Shown here: piece after piece, positions 1 through 7,875 of the stretch | Numbering within the stretch: position 1 is the stretch's first letter | How the letters are laid out: each line of letters opens with the position of its first letter | From: CAZMCH01 sp964564735 | GTDB lineage: Bacteria; Poribacteria; DTPJ01 | Length of the DNA: 45,345 bases | Direction: 5' to 3' | NCBI GenBank assembly: GCA_964564735.1 | Contig: CAZMCH010000026.1 | Location: forward strand, 1 to 45,345 | The notes under the pieces: model-generated | The model's database searches: none | What the model was told of the DNA's origin: nothing | Seen by the model: only the letters and a program-made list of their open reading frames with translations | Made by a program: the position numbers and the translations under genes

Positions 1-306
1 TAGAGGACCTTTTATTGCAACTCGGAAATGAGTTATGGCATTCAAAGTATCATCAGGCAAGCTATCACCATAAATTTCTTTTGCCTTATCACTGGCGAAT
101 ATCTCAAGCCAGACAATTTTCTTTTTACCATCATAGGCTTTTGAAACGGCGGAATCAACGACAATCTTCATCGCTTTTGTAACATCAAAACCAACACCAT
201 CACCCTCAATAAAAGGTATTATAGGGTTATCTGGCACAAGCAATTTTCCATTTGTAAAATCTATCTTTTCACCATCGGCAGGGATAGTCAATTTGGCAAA
301 TTTCAT
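1..306 (-). CDS. icd: NADP-type isocitrate dehydrogenase, N-terminal part (cut by window edge)
   Basis: The first 102 residues of an isocitrate dehydrogenase, which oxidatively decarboxylates isocitrate to 2-oxoglutarate in the TCA cycle. The stretch NPIIPFIEGDGVG, then VDSAVSKAYDGKKKIVW and, at the cut end, RVAIKGPL match the N-terminal landmarks of the E. coli Icd type (NPIIPYIEGDGIG, KAYKGERKISW, YRVAIKGPL). The catalytic and coenzyme-determining residues lie beyond the window edge, so NADP use is inferred from family likeness. It starts one base after the stop of the LeuD-like gene, so the two are probably co-transcribed and translationally coupled. Confidence 0.93.
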   Translation of the reverse strand, partial: MKFAKLTIPADGEKIDFTNGKLLVPDNPIIPFIEGDGVGFDVTKAMKIVVDSAVSKAYDGKKKIVWLEIFASDKAKEIYGDSLPDDTLNAITHFRVAIKGPL

Positions 307-307
307 T

Positions 308-814
308 TTAGCCCTCCAATTTCAGATCGCCATATTTTTTCACATGGGCAACAAGTCCGCCATCTGCTAATATTGTTGTCATAACATCAGGCAATGGGTT
401 AAATGGTATTTCAGTTCCTTGAGTCTTGTTAATGATTTTGCCTAGTGATAGATTAACTTCAAGTTCATCTCCAGCGTCAATCAGGTCTGTATCGCACTCA
501 ATTGCTGGCAATCCAACGTTTATGGCGTTTCGGTAAAATATCCTAGCAAACTTTTTCGCTATAACTGCGCTGACTCCGGCTAACTTTATTATAACTGGTG
601 CATGTTCCCTACTTGATCCAAGACCAAAGTTTCTCCCACCAACGACAAAATCGCCCTTGCCAACTTTGCCTGCAAATTCCGGATCTGCATCCTCAAGGAC
701 GTGCTTTGCCAATTCGGGCAGATTAGACCTTAGATGATAATATCTCCCTGGAGCTATTAAGTCAGTGCTTATGTTATCCCCAAATTTCCATGCTTTTCCT
801 GTCAAAGTTTCCAT
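308..814 (-). CDS. LeuD-family hydro-lyase small subunit (isopropylmalate isomerase / homoaconitase / two-subunit aconitase type)
   Basis: A 168-residue swivel-domain subunit of the aconitase superfamily, the usual length of the archaeal-type LeuD. Recognisable parts are DNISTDLIAPGRYY near the start, ELAKHVLEDADPEF, the substrate-loop motif GLGSSREHAP and the C-terminal half FARIFYRNAINVGLP. Such a subunit works only with an Fe-S large subunit (LeuC type), which is not in this window. The specificity loop reads YYHLRSN and is not one I can assign confidently to isopropylmalate (YLRT type). Its direct coupling to icd hints that the substrate may be citrate/isocitrate, but that is inference. 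An AAGGAG site lies about 14 bases before the ATG. Confidence 0.85.
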   Translation of the reverse strand: METLTGKAWKFGDNISTDLIAPGRYYHLRSNLPELAKHVLEDADPEFAGKVGKGDFVVGGRNFGLGSSREHAPVIIKLAGVSAVIAKKFARIFYRNAINVGLPAIECDTDLIDAGDELEVNLSLGKIINKTQGTEIPFNPLPDVMTTILADGGLVAHVKKYGDLKLEG

Positions 815-851
815 ATTCTATATTGTTTCTCCTTCTTGTCATTATGTTTTA

Positions 852-1249
852 TTAACGATAAGGTGGTTTTTGTAATTTTAGATCGGGTATAAACTGAAAG
901 TGCTTTATATTTCCACTTATTAATGTTGCATTTAACTCCAAAACAATAGATACAGTAGGTGCATCAGGAATATTTAGCCCATTTGAGAGTTTATATTTTT
1001 ATATAAATCAACTGCCAATCTTGATGCGTGCCTTGTAATAGCCATAATATCAAAAAAATTGTTAGAGAGGAATTGCTCTATATCTCTAAGTTCTATCAGA
1101 TTTTTTGCTCCTGCAAATAATTCCATCAAATTTATGTCGGTGGTTGCTCTAAAAAGTGGACTAATACTCCCTAGGTATTCCGTAGCTTCTTTTTTACCAC
1201 GAAAATGATCAATAAATATATCAGTATCAACAATTACGAGCAATTCCAT
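852..1249 (-). pseudogene. PIN-domain (VapC-like) toxin, broken by a frameshift
   Basis: The N-terminal 90 or so residues carry the PIN hallmarks: the first acidic motif VIVDTDIFIDHF, the second acidic region TDINLMELFAGA, and RHASRLAVDLYKN. The frame then stops at 974-976. One base out of phase the sequence continues as LNIPDAPTVSIVLELNATL, ISGNIKHF and FIPDLKL up to a stop at 852-854, which is the normal PIN C-terminus (IPDA... followed by G-N-x-x-H-F). A single missing base around 978-980 explains the break. The ATG at 1249 overlaps the antitoxin end by 16 bases, as is usual for vapBC. The ribonuclease is presumably inactive or makes a truncated protein; a sequencing or assembly error is an alternative. 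Confidence 0.82.
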
Positions 1250-1533
1250 TCCTGTTCCCGAATTTTTTGCACCCACGTTACAGAATCCTCCATATCCTCT
1301 CGATCAGCCCACATACCAAAACCTATTGGATCGAAATCAAATTTTTGCTCTGATTCCTCAACCAAATTACTACCTAAGCTTAAGCCAAGATATCGTGCCG
1401 TAATATTTTTGATTAAAACTGTTTCTGAAATCCCTAATTTCATGGAAACTTGCTCTAATTTTTGTGCCATATCATTTGGCATTGTTATTCTTATTGTTTT
1501 TGTTTCTGAAACTTTCTCCGATGCTGGTTTCAT
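1234..1533 (-). CDS. VapB-type antitoxin with ribbon-helix-helix-like N-terminus
   Basis: About 99 residues. The N-terminal part (TKTIRITMPNDMAQKLEQ, then LGISETVLIKNITARYLGL) looks like a ribbon-helix-helix DNA-binding region. The C-terminal part FGMWADREDMEDSVTWVQKI is the acidic toxin-wrapping segment typical of antitoxins paired with PIN toxins. The ATG at 1533 is preferred because AGGTGG lies 8 bases before it; a GTG four codons upstream is possible. The end overlaps the PIN gene. The MITE at 1558-1697 ends only about 25 bases upstream of the start, so it may have displaced or replaced the module's own promoter and operator. Confidence 0.82.
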   Translation of the reverse strand: MKPASEKVSETKTIRITMPNDMAQKLEQVSMKLGISETVLIKNITARYLGLSLGSNLVEESEQKFDFDPIGFGMWADREDMEDSVTWVQKIREQEWNCS

Positions 1534-1557
1534 TAATTTCACCACCTAGCTTGATAT

Positions 1558-1697
1558 GGTTCTTTGGTAGCAAATTCAAGCAAATCCATACAATTCCTAC
1601 ATACAGGTTTCATAAATTTACCAACAGCTTTAAAAACCTAAATGCTTGCCAAAACTGGATTTGCTCGAATACTTTTCATATTTATTACCAAAGAACC
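1558..1697. mobile_element. 140-bp MITE with perfect 12-bp terminal inverted repeats and 8-bp target duplication
   Basis: The ends are GGTTCTTTGGTA (1558-1569) and its exact reverse complement (1686-1697). A second inverted block, TTCAAGCAAATCCA at 1575-1588 against 1656-1669, matches with one mismatch. Directly outside each terminal repeat lies the same 8-bp sequence CTTGATAT (1550-1557 and 1698-1705), a clean target-site duplication. It encodes no transposase, so it is a non-autonomous element. Ends beginning GG.TCTTT with an 8-bp duplication are what I know of ISL3-family elements, so an ISL3 transposase elsewhere in the genome is the likely mobiliser (inference). It sits between the lepB stop and the antitoxin start. 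Confidence 0.88.
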
Positions 1698-1708
1698 CTT
1701 GATATAAA

Positions 1709-2644
1709 TCATCTCAACACTTTCCCTATCCTTGATAAACGAATCTTATGTCCCCAATCAGCATTTTGATCCCATGACCAATATATGAGAAAAGCCTGAC
1801 CTTTGATATTTTCCATAGGCGCGAATCCCCAGACTCTACTATCACTGCTCCTATCTCTATTATCGCCCATAGCAAAAACATGCCCATCAGGAACTTTAGT
1901 TGGTGGCATATATTGTGGGCTTTGTGGATTAAATGGATATCGTTTTATATAGCTTTCTCCTTCTATTTTGTTACCATTCCGATAAAGGTCGCCGTCCCTA
2001 ATTTCAATTGTATCACCTGGCAATCCCACGATCCTTTTGATAAAGCTTTGAGTTTTGCCAGCCGCTTCGGGTGGATCAAATACAAATATATTGCCTATTT
2101 CTGGCTTATTAGAATTAAGGATATGAATATTAGTATATATCTTTAATGTGTTGCCTTTCTTTCTTACTATATAAGTTCTATCAGTATCGCCTATCAACCA
2201 TCTTGATCCTGTTCTAATAACACTAATTCCAGCATTTTGTGATAGGGTAATACCATGAGATTCAAATTCCCGTCTTAATTCTTTGGATAAATTTCCTATA
2301 TCAAGTTCATTTTGATGCTCCAAATTTAGATCAAATTTATGGATTTTGACAAAAGGAATAGTTACACCATACATAAATTTTGCCACTAGGATTCTATCTC
2401 CTATAAGCAAAGTATCCTCCATAGAAGCAGATGGAATCTTAAAAGCCTCTACGACAAATGGACGCATAAATCCAAAGACAAGGACAAAGGCAACCGATAT
2501 AACCTGCAAATATTCTAGCCAGACATTCTTTTTATGTTTTTTTTCAGGATTAGATTTTTTTATCTCTTTTTTGCCTCTATTTTCATTGCTCTTTTGGGCA
2601 TTACGATTTTTCGGAACGCCACTATTTTTATCAAAAGATTTCAT
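1709..2644 (-). CDS. lepB: Signal peptidase I
   Basis: A membrane-bound serine/lysine protease that removes signal peptides from exported proteins. After a long basic, Asn/Lys-rich cytoplasmic N-terminus come one membrane helix (VISVAFVLVFGFMRPFVVEAF), the catalytic-serine motif PSASMEDTLLIGD (Ser74), the catalytic-lysine motif SFIKRIVGLPGD (Lys203) and the C-terminal box MGDNRDRSSDSRVWG. Between the two catalytic boxes is an insertion of about 75 residues (107-181) not found in the E. coli enzyme at this place. The ATG at 2644 is chosen because GGGAGGT lies 9 bases before it. It is the third gene after lepA and a DUF202 gene on the same strand; lepA-lepB linkage is common in bacteria. Confidence 0.95.
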   Translation of the reverse strand: MKSFDKNSGVPKNRNAQKSNENRGKKEIKKSNPEKKHKKNVWLEYLQVISVAFVLVFGFMRPFVVEAFKIPSASMEDTLLIGDRILVAKFMYGVTIPFVKIHKFDLNLEHQNELDIGNLSKELRREFESHGITLSQNAGISVIRTGSRWLIGDTDRTYIVRKKGNTLKIYTNIHILNSNKPEIGNIFVFDPPEAAGKTQSFIKRIVGLPGDTIEIRDGDLYRNGNKIEGESYIKRYPFNPQSPQYMPPTKVPDGHVFAMGDNRDRSSDSRVWGFAPMENIKGQAFLIYWSWDQNADWGHKIRLSRIGKVLR

Positions 2645-2706
2645 TAATTTGATACCTCCCAAAAATTTGATGATTCCAAGATTGAGTTTTCCAATCTCAA
2701 ACTTAT

Positions 2707-3021
2707 CTATTTTTTGAATTTTATTTGATATTTTCTATGCCTAAATATACCTATTAATAATGTAATTACACCAATAGGTATTAAAGCTATTCCCAATATA
2801 GTTGTCAAAGCAGAATCAAAAAAATGGATCAATGATGCACCTGCGATTGAAATAGCCAAAGCTGTCCTTATATATGCAAGCAGTGTTCTTTCGTTTGCCA
2901 AAGCAGTTCTATCAATAGCCAAATGATCACGCAAGATTAACTCATCTTCGGCAAATTTGCCGTAAGGTTGATCTGAAATATCAGCTATTTTGGACTTTTC
3001 TTCATTGTTTATTTCATTCAT
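2707..3021 (-). CDS. DUF202 (YidH-like) inner-membrane protein
   Basis: 104 residues with the DUF202 signature DHLAIDRTALANERTLLAY followed by IRTALAISIAGASLIHFF and a second hydrophobic segment (TILGIALIPIGVITLLIGIF). This makes it a small protein with two to three membrane helices and a basic C-terminus. The function of the family is not established. GAGGA lies 9 bases before the ATG. It lies between lepA and lepB on the same strand, so it is probably co-transcribed with them. Confidence 0.88.
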   Translation of the reverse strand: MNEINNEEKSKIADISDQPYGKFAEDELILRDHLAIDRTALANERTLLAYIRTALAISIAGASLIHFFDSALTTILGIALIPIGVITLLIGIFRHRKYQIKFKK

Positions 3022-3069
3022 AAGTCTTGTTCCTCAAATATTTGCAATGAATTTGCCGTTTCTAAATGA

Positions 3070-4866
3070 TTATTCCAAGGAAAGAACCGCCATAAAGGCT
3101 TCTTGTGGTATTTCTACTTTTCCGATCTGTTTCATGCGTTTTTTTCCCAGTTTTTGCTTATCAAGTAATTTATTCTTACGAGTAACATCTCCGCCATATA
3201 GCTTTGCAATAACGTCTTTTCTTAATGGCTTGACACTCTCACGGGCAATTATTCTACTTCCTATTGCCGCTTGTATTGGAACTTCAAATAACTGTCTAGG
3301 GATGATATCCTTTAACTTTTCGACTAGCGATCTTCCTCGTTCATAGGCTTTGTCTTTGTGTGTTATGATGGAAAGTGCATCAATAGGATTGCCATGAACA
3401 AGAATATCAAGCTTGACTAATTCAGATGCACGATATTCCCCTATCTCATAATCCATAGAGCCATAGCCTCTTGTTAATGATTTTAGCCTGTCAAAAAATT
3501 CCATTACAATTTCAGAAAGTGGAATTTCATATTTTAATAATACCTTATTTGTGCTAAGATATTGCATACTCTTAAATATACCCCGTTTGGACATACAGAG
3601 TTCCATAATAGACCCGACATATTCACTAGGAAGCATTATATCTGCTATTATGAATGGTTCTTCTATATATTCTATTTCTGAGGGATTCGGCATTTTAGAT
3701 GGATTGTCAACTTCCAAAATTTTGCCATCAGTTTTTATTATCCTATATTTTACGCTAGGGGCAGTTGTAATAAGGTCTAGACCATATTCTCTTTCAAGCC
3801 TTTCCTGTATTATCTCCATGTGAAGCGTCCCGAGAAATCCGCATCTAAATCCAAAAGAAAGGGCAGGGGATGACTCTGGCTCATAAATAAAAGATGCGTC
3901 ATTCAATTTGAGTTTCTCCAATGCTTCTCGTAGTGAGTTATATTCGTCACCATTTGTGGGATATAAACCGCAAAAAACCATTGGTTGTAATTCTCTAAAT
4001 CCTGATAATGCCTGTGATGCTGGATTAATTGATGATGTAACTGTATCTCCGATCTTGACGTCCCTTATTTCTCTTATTCCAGCAACAATATAACCTACTG
4101 AACCAACACTTAATTCTTTTACTGGTATCATGTCCAATCGAAAAAATCCAAGCTCAGAAACATTATAGTTTCTGCCATTAGACATCATAGTTATATCCAT
4201 TCCGCTTTGAATTTTTCCATCAAATATGCGAATTGTAGCTATTACACCAAGATAATGATCATAAAAAGAATCAAAGATCAAAGCTCTAAGAGGATTTTCC
4301 GAAGAGCCTTGCGGAGGGCGAATTTTCTTTATCACTGCTTCTAAAATTTCTTGCGTTCCAGTTCCTTCTTTTGCACTAGCCAATATGACTTCATCAGAAT
4401 CTATACCAATCATTTCCTCTATTTGGGCTTTTACATCATCAATACGAGCATTTGGCAAGTCAATTTTATTTATGACAGGAACAATATCTAGTCCTTGATC
4501 CATTGCAAGATAAACATTTGCTAAAGTTTGAGCCTCAACACCCTGAACAGCATCAATAACCAATATTGCACCCTCACAGGCTTTTAGGCTTCGAGAAACC
4601 TCATAAGTAAAGTCCACATGACCCGGTGTGTCAATAAGGTTAAAAGTATATTCATTTCCATCAAGAGATTTATATTTAGACTGTATAGCATGCGCCTTTA
4701 TGGTAATACCTCGTTCACGTTCAAGGTCCATATCATCTAATACTTGCTCACGCATCTCTCTTGATGGAATCGCATGTGTATATTCAAGTATTCTATCTGC
4801 TAGGGTTGATTTACCATGGTCTATATGAGCTACAATACAAAAATTCCTGATTTTGTTAATTTCCAT
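3070..4866 (-). CDS. lepA: Elongation factor 4 (LepA), ribosomal back-translocase GTPase
   Basis: 598 residues, the normal LepA length. The GTPase signatures are all present: G1 AHIDHGKSTLADRIL, the switch region EREREGITIK-like segment (DLERERGITIKAHAI), G3 DTPGHVDFTYEV and G4 NKIDLPNA. The LepA-specific C-terminal part is seen as SEYRA-like GEYRASELVKLDILV, RQLFEVPIQAAIGSRIIARE and GGDVTRKNKLLDKQKLGKKR. It acts on the ribosome in the cytoplasm. It is the first gene of a lepA-DUF202-lepB run with a good promoter at 4934-4963. Confidence 0.98.
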   Translation of the reverse strand: MEINKIRNFCIVAHIDHGKSTLADRILEYTHAIPSREMREQVLDDMDLERERGITIKAHAIQSKYKSLDGNEYTFNLIDTPGHVDFTYEVSRSLKACEGAILVIDAVQGVEAQTLANVYLAMDQGLDIVPVINKIDLPNARIDDVKAQIEEMIGIDSDEVILASAKEGTGTQEILEAVIKKIRPPQGSSENPLRALIFDSFYDHYLGVIATIRIFDGKIQSGMDITMMSNGRNYNVSELGFFRLDMIPVKELSVGSVGYIVAGIREIRDVKIGDTVTSSINPASQALSGFRELQPMVFCGLYPTNGDEYNSLREALEKLKLNDASFIYEPESSPALSFGFRCGFLGTLHMEIIQERLEREYGLDLITTAPSVKYRIIKTDGKILEVDNPSKMPNPSEIEYIEEPFIIADIMLPSEYVGSIMELCMSKRGIFKSMQYLSTNKVLLKYEIPLSEIVMEFFDRLKSLTRGYGSMDYEIGEYRASELVKLDILVHGNPIDALSIITHKDKAYERGRSLVEKLKDIIPRQLFEVPIQAAIGSRIIARESVKPLRKDVIAKLYGGDVTRKNKLLDKQKLGKKRMKQIGKVEIPQEAFMAVLSLE

Positions 4867-4933
4867 ATATTTTTCTTATTACCTTAGTTTCTTAATGATA
4901 TAATTATGTTTTGTTTAGATTAAGACCTAGATA

Positions 4934-4963
4934 ATTATATCACAAAAGGCACTAAAATCTCAA
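4934..4963 (-). promoter_or_regulatory. Sigma-70 promoter for the lepA operon
   Basis: On the minus strand TTGAGA (4958-4963) and TATAAT (4934-4939) are separated by 18 bases, about 70 bases upstream of the lepA start. Confidence 0.65.
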
Positions 4964-5402
4964 CCACAAGAGTTTTGTCGATATCTATTCTAAATTATTG
5001 GGTAACAAAAAAACCATCTGTTACAATATAATCCATATAAAATAGATAAACAAAGGATGAACAGATGGCTAATAATATTATGGTCGAGAATATAACCCAC
5101 CCTTAAAAAACTGGACGCATAGTTAGGGATCCATGATTAAATAACCTCCCGATTTGGAGCCACCGTATAATTCCACTTGGGCAAAAACTAATCAAACTTG
5201 ATAAAACGATTTTGCTTGATGTCTTCTTTGAATTCAGAAGGGTTTGCCAAGCGTTTCGCGTAATTTTTCATTCAGCTATATTACAAATACTTGTCGGACT
5301 ATATCTCCAAAGTGTATTGATAACTGTGTTAATATCTTATTCGCATGTAGAATCTAAATTGTCCATTTCTTTGTGATCTGGTATCTGTAAAGATATAGCA
5401 TC
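4964..5402. other. Gene-free stretch with decayed coding remnant and an inverted repeat
   Basis: No intact gene is visible. A 9-bp inverted repeat (CCATCTGTT at 5014-5022 and its complement at 5060-5068) encloses 37 bases. On the minus strand a 27-codon frame at 5188-5271 (begins MKNYAKRLANPSEF) runs into a stop and then continues in phase for further codons (FLPKWNYTVAPNREVI), which looks like a decayed gene. I could not assign it to a family. It lies downstream of the Gfo/Idh gene, where a terminator would be expected, but no convincing one is visible. Confidence 0.35.
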
Positions 5403-6557
5403 CTAAAGAATTTGGCTTCTCGGAATAGGCAAATTTATTATCTCTCTCTTTGATGCAGATATGTATCCTGCCATCAGAACTTCAACTTGAGCAGCCCCAT
5501 CCCTAGCAGAAACTTCACTTTCGATATCTGAATCGATACAATCAATGAAATATCCGACATCGTTTGAATGCTGTGTTTTGAAATAGGAAGGTATCCATGT
5601 ATTTTTGGATTTTGCGTTTTTATACGTACTGCTCCAGAAACCCATTGGATCATTTGGATTTATCTGCGGTGGTATCCAATGTGGTTCGTTTGTATATACC
5701 TCAACTCTTGGGCTATATGCGTCAAACAGCATTATGCCTTTTGTTCCGACAATATGAATTCTCATAGGACCATGCGAAGGATGGCTAGTATAACCAATTC
5801 TACCAGCAGAAACAGTCGCTATAATGTCATTATCTAACGTCATTGCTAATATTCCAAAGTCTTCAACATCATTTTTGAGATGTTCTTCAAAGAAGTAGTT
5901 CTCAGTAAAACAAAAGACAGATTTCACTTCGGCATTTGTCAACCAACGGATTAACCCAACAGAATAGACCCCCGTAGCGCGTAACTCCCTTTTGGAATCA
6001 ATGAATGTGAAACGCTTTGGCGATGGGTCTTGTTTTCTAGGTTTTCTTGGGATATTTTCGCTGGGATAGCCTTTGGCAAACATAACGTCGCAATGTATGG
6101 CAAGTAATTCGCCGACAGAATTAGACTCAATAGCCTGTTTTGCAGATTGCACCCATGCCTGATGAACGAAGCTGAAAACTTGGCTTTTAACTCCTGATGC
6201 TTCAACAGCAGAAACAATGGCGTCAGCGTCCTGAATACTACACGCCATAGGTTTATCGAGATAAATATGTTTATTTGCCTTTGCACAACTGACAGCAACA
6301 CGCCCACGCCTTTCATGTTCTGCACATACACTAACAATATCTACATCATCACATTCAAGGGCATCCTCTATATTGGGAATATATTGAAGATTCATTTCAT
6401 CAGCGAATCTTTTATTTAGTTCGACTCGTTGGTCTGAAATATCTAATTCGTCTGTAACAGCAATAAGCTTGCATCTAGGGTCTAATGCAAAAAATTCTGC
6501 ATAATTTTCCTGATGTGTCATCAATCCTGATACCAGCAAAACTCCATATTTATTCAA
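5403..6557 (-). CDS. Gfo/Idh/MocA-family NAD(P)-dependent oxidoreductase
   Basis: 384 residues. The N-terminal Rossmann half carries the family pattern: DDVDIVSVCAEHERRG, then the catalytic-lysine motif YLDKPMACS (DKP in place of the commoner EKP). The C-terminal half has the beta-sheet substrate domain (GVYSVGLIRWLT, IHIVGTKGIMLFDAY). The substrate is not predictable from sequence; relatives act on sugars, inositols and their derivatives. It is the last gene of the long operon that starts at the glycyl radical enzyme, and its start overlaps the end of the preceding gene by 8 bases. Confidence 0.88.
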   Translation of the reverse strand: MNKYGVLLVSGLMTHQENYAEFFALDPRCKLIAVTDELDISDQRVELNKRFADEMNLQYIPNIEDALECDDVDIVSVCAEHERRGRVAVSCAKANKHIYLDKPMACSIQDADAIVSAVEASGVKSQVFSFVHQAWVQSAKQAIESNSVGELLAIHCDVMFAKGYPSENIPRKPRKQDPSPKRFTFIDSKRELRATGVYSVGLIRWLTNAEVKSVFCFTENYFFEEHLKNDVEDFGILAMTLDNDIIATVSAGRIGYTSHPSHGPMRIHIVGTKGIMLFDAYSPRVEVYTNEPHWIPPQINPNDPMGFWSSTYKNAKSKNTWIPSYFKTQHSNDVGYFIDCIDSDIESEVSARDGAAQVEVLMAGYISASKREIINLPIPRSQIL

Positions 6558-7011
6558 TGTCTAATACCTCCTGAATAAGCACAGGCTTGCCAATAAAAAG
6601 AGAACGCTCTATCGCTTCAATTAGCCAATCTGGGATTACCATTAGATCAATATCCATACTAAATTCAGGATGCATATCTTCTCCATCATGATATAATGCC
6701 CCTTTGTTCCCAAGCATCATAAGATCAATACGTGAAGAAAGCCCTGCTGCAATACCAATACTAGCTATTGCGGTTTGCCCGTCTTCGTATTCAACACTGG
6801 CGGTTATTTGGGCTGTATTCTCTTTATGTTGAACATAAATTCTTATCGGCATGGCATTTAGCCATGATCCTGTTATCGTCAAGATTCTGCCTAATGTATC
6901 AATTATATGCTCATCAGAAGGTAAAACATGAGCTATGAATCTGACAAAAACAGGAGTTCCAACCCTTCCTGTATCAATTATCTCCTTAATTGTCTGATAA
7001 AGAAATTGCAT
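6550..7011 (-). CDS. Stand-alone protein resembling the C-terminal domain of Gfo/Idh/MocA oxidoreductases
   Basis: About 153 residues. The pattern VEYEDGQTAIASIGIAAGL, DLMMLGNKGALYHDG and the closing AIERSLFIGKPVLIQE follow the beta-sheet and tail of Gfo/Idh C-terminal domains, but there is no Rossmann NAD-binding half. The ATG at 7011 is chosen because TAGGAG lies just before it and it falls 25 bases after the dapB stop; a longer reading would run deep into dapB. It overlaps the following full-length Gfo/Idh gene by 8 bases, so the two may form a complex (inference). The domain call is by pattern only and moderately sure. Confidence 0.6.
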   Translation of the reverse strand: MQFLYQTIKEIIDTGRVGTPVFVRFIAHVLPSDEHIIDTLGRILTITGSWLNAMPIRIYVQHKENTAQITASVEYEDGQTAIASIGIAAGLSSRIDLMMLGNKGALYHDGEDMHPEFSMDIDLMVIPDWLIEAIERSLFIGKPVLIQEVLDIE

Positions 7012-7036
7012 AAGGTTAAAATCTCCTAATTCGCTT

Positions 7037-7849
7037 TTATTGAAGCCCAAATACTTCTGATATATCATGCAAACCATTTGAGGCATTGACAATCCATTTA
7101 ACTGCTCTAAGTGCGCCCTTAACATAAGGCTCTCTGCTTTGCGCTCTATGTATAACCTCAAGACGTTCACCAATCCCGCCAAAAAGAACTATGTGATCAC
7201 CAACTATATCTCCCGCCCTAACAGCATGAACTCCTATTTCCTCTTGCGTCCTTTCGCCAATTATACCTTTGCGACCATATATTCCTACCTCATCAAGATT
7301 TCTGCCAAGAGATTCAGCAATAACCTTTGCCATACGATCTGCAGTTCCGCTAGGGGAATCTTTCTTCTTGTTATGGTGTGTCTCTATGATTTCAACATCA
7401 TAATCATCTCCAAGAACCTTTGCCATATCACGAAGAACCTTGAGCATCACATTTACGCCTATACTCATATTCGGTGCTTTTACAATAGGGATATTATTCG
7501 CAAATTCTCTTATTTTTTCTTCTTCTCCCACAGTAAATCCTGTTGTCCCAATGACCATCGGCTTTTTACAATCAACAGCGATTTGCAGATGTTTCAAAAC
7601 TGCCTCTTTCGGAGTGATGAAATTAACTGCAACATCAGCTTTGCTAAATAAATCAGCCAGATGTGAATCATCAACTATCGGAATACCAAGACTTGATAGT
7701 CCAGCAAGCTCACCTGCATCTTTTCCAAGAAATGGCACGTCTGGTGATTCTATTGCGCCGGCAAGTTCCAAATCATTATCTTGAGATATACCTGTAACAA
7801 GCATCCTCCCCATTCGTCCACCTGCGCCTATAACGATAACTTTAATCAT
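7037..7849 (-). CDS. dapB: 4-hydroxy-tetrahydrodipicolinate reductase
   Basis: 270 residues. It reduces the dehydrated hydroxy-tetrahydrodipicolinate in the lysine/meso-diaminopimelate pathway in the cytoplasm. Visible are the dinucleotide motif VIGAGGRMGRML at the N-terminus, VIGTTGFT (about 99-106), KAPNMSIGVNVM, and the catalytic block ETHHNKKKDSPSGTA with His158-His159 and Lys162/163. It sits inside an otherwise sugar- or acid-catabolic operon (gaps of 25-26 bases on both sides), an unusual home for a biosynthetic gene. Confidence 0.96.
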   Translation of the reverse strand: MIKVIVIGAGGRMGRMLVTGISQDNDLELAGAIESPDVPFLGKDAGELAGLSSLGIPIVDDSHLADLFSKADVAVNFITPKEAVLKHLQIAVDCKKPMVIGTTGFTVGEEEKIREFANNIPIVKAPNMSIGVNVMLKVLRDMAKVLGDDYDVEIIETHHNKKKDSPSGTADRMAKVIAESLGRNLDEVGIYGRKGIIGERTQEEIGVHAVRAGDIVGDHIVLFGGIGERLEVIHRAQSREPYVKGALRAVKWIVNASNGLHDISEVFGLQ

Positions 7850-7875
7850 AAACTATTTTCCTCCTCTTTATATAA

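Noticed and set aside
1539..1613. A 24-residue minus-strand frame inside and beyond the MITE with a C-x-x-C pattern
   Set aside because: Too short, has no ribosome-binding site, and is created by the element's inverted repeats and its insertion point.
5951..6337. A 128-codon frame overlapping the Gfo/Idh gene on the same strand
   Set aside because: It is an out-of-frame shadow of a clearly conserved oxidoreductase, without its own ribosome-binding site.
7012..7182. An extended start of the Gfo/Idh tail protein up to 7182
   Set aside because: This part is read entirely inside dapB in another frame, while a good ribosome-binding site stands before the ATG at 7011.
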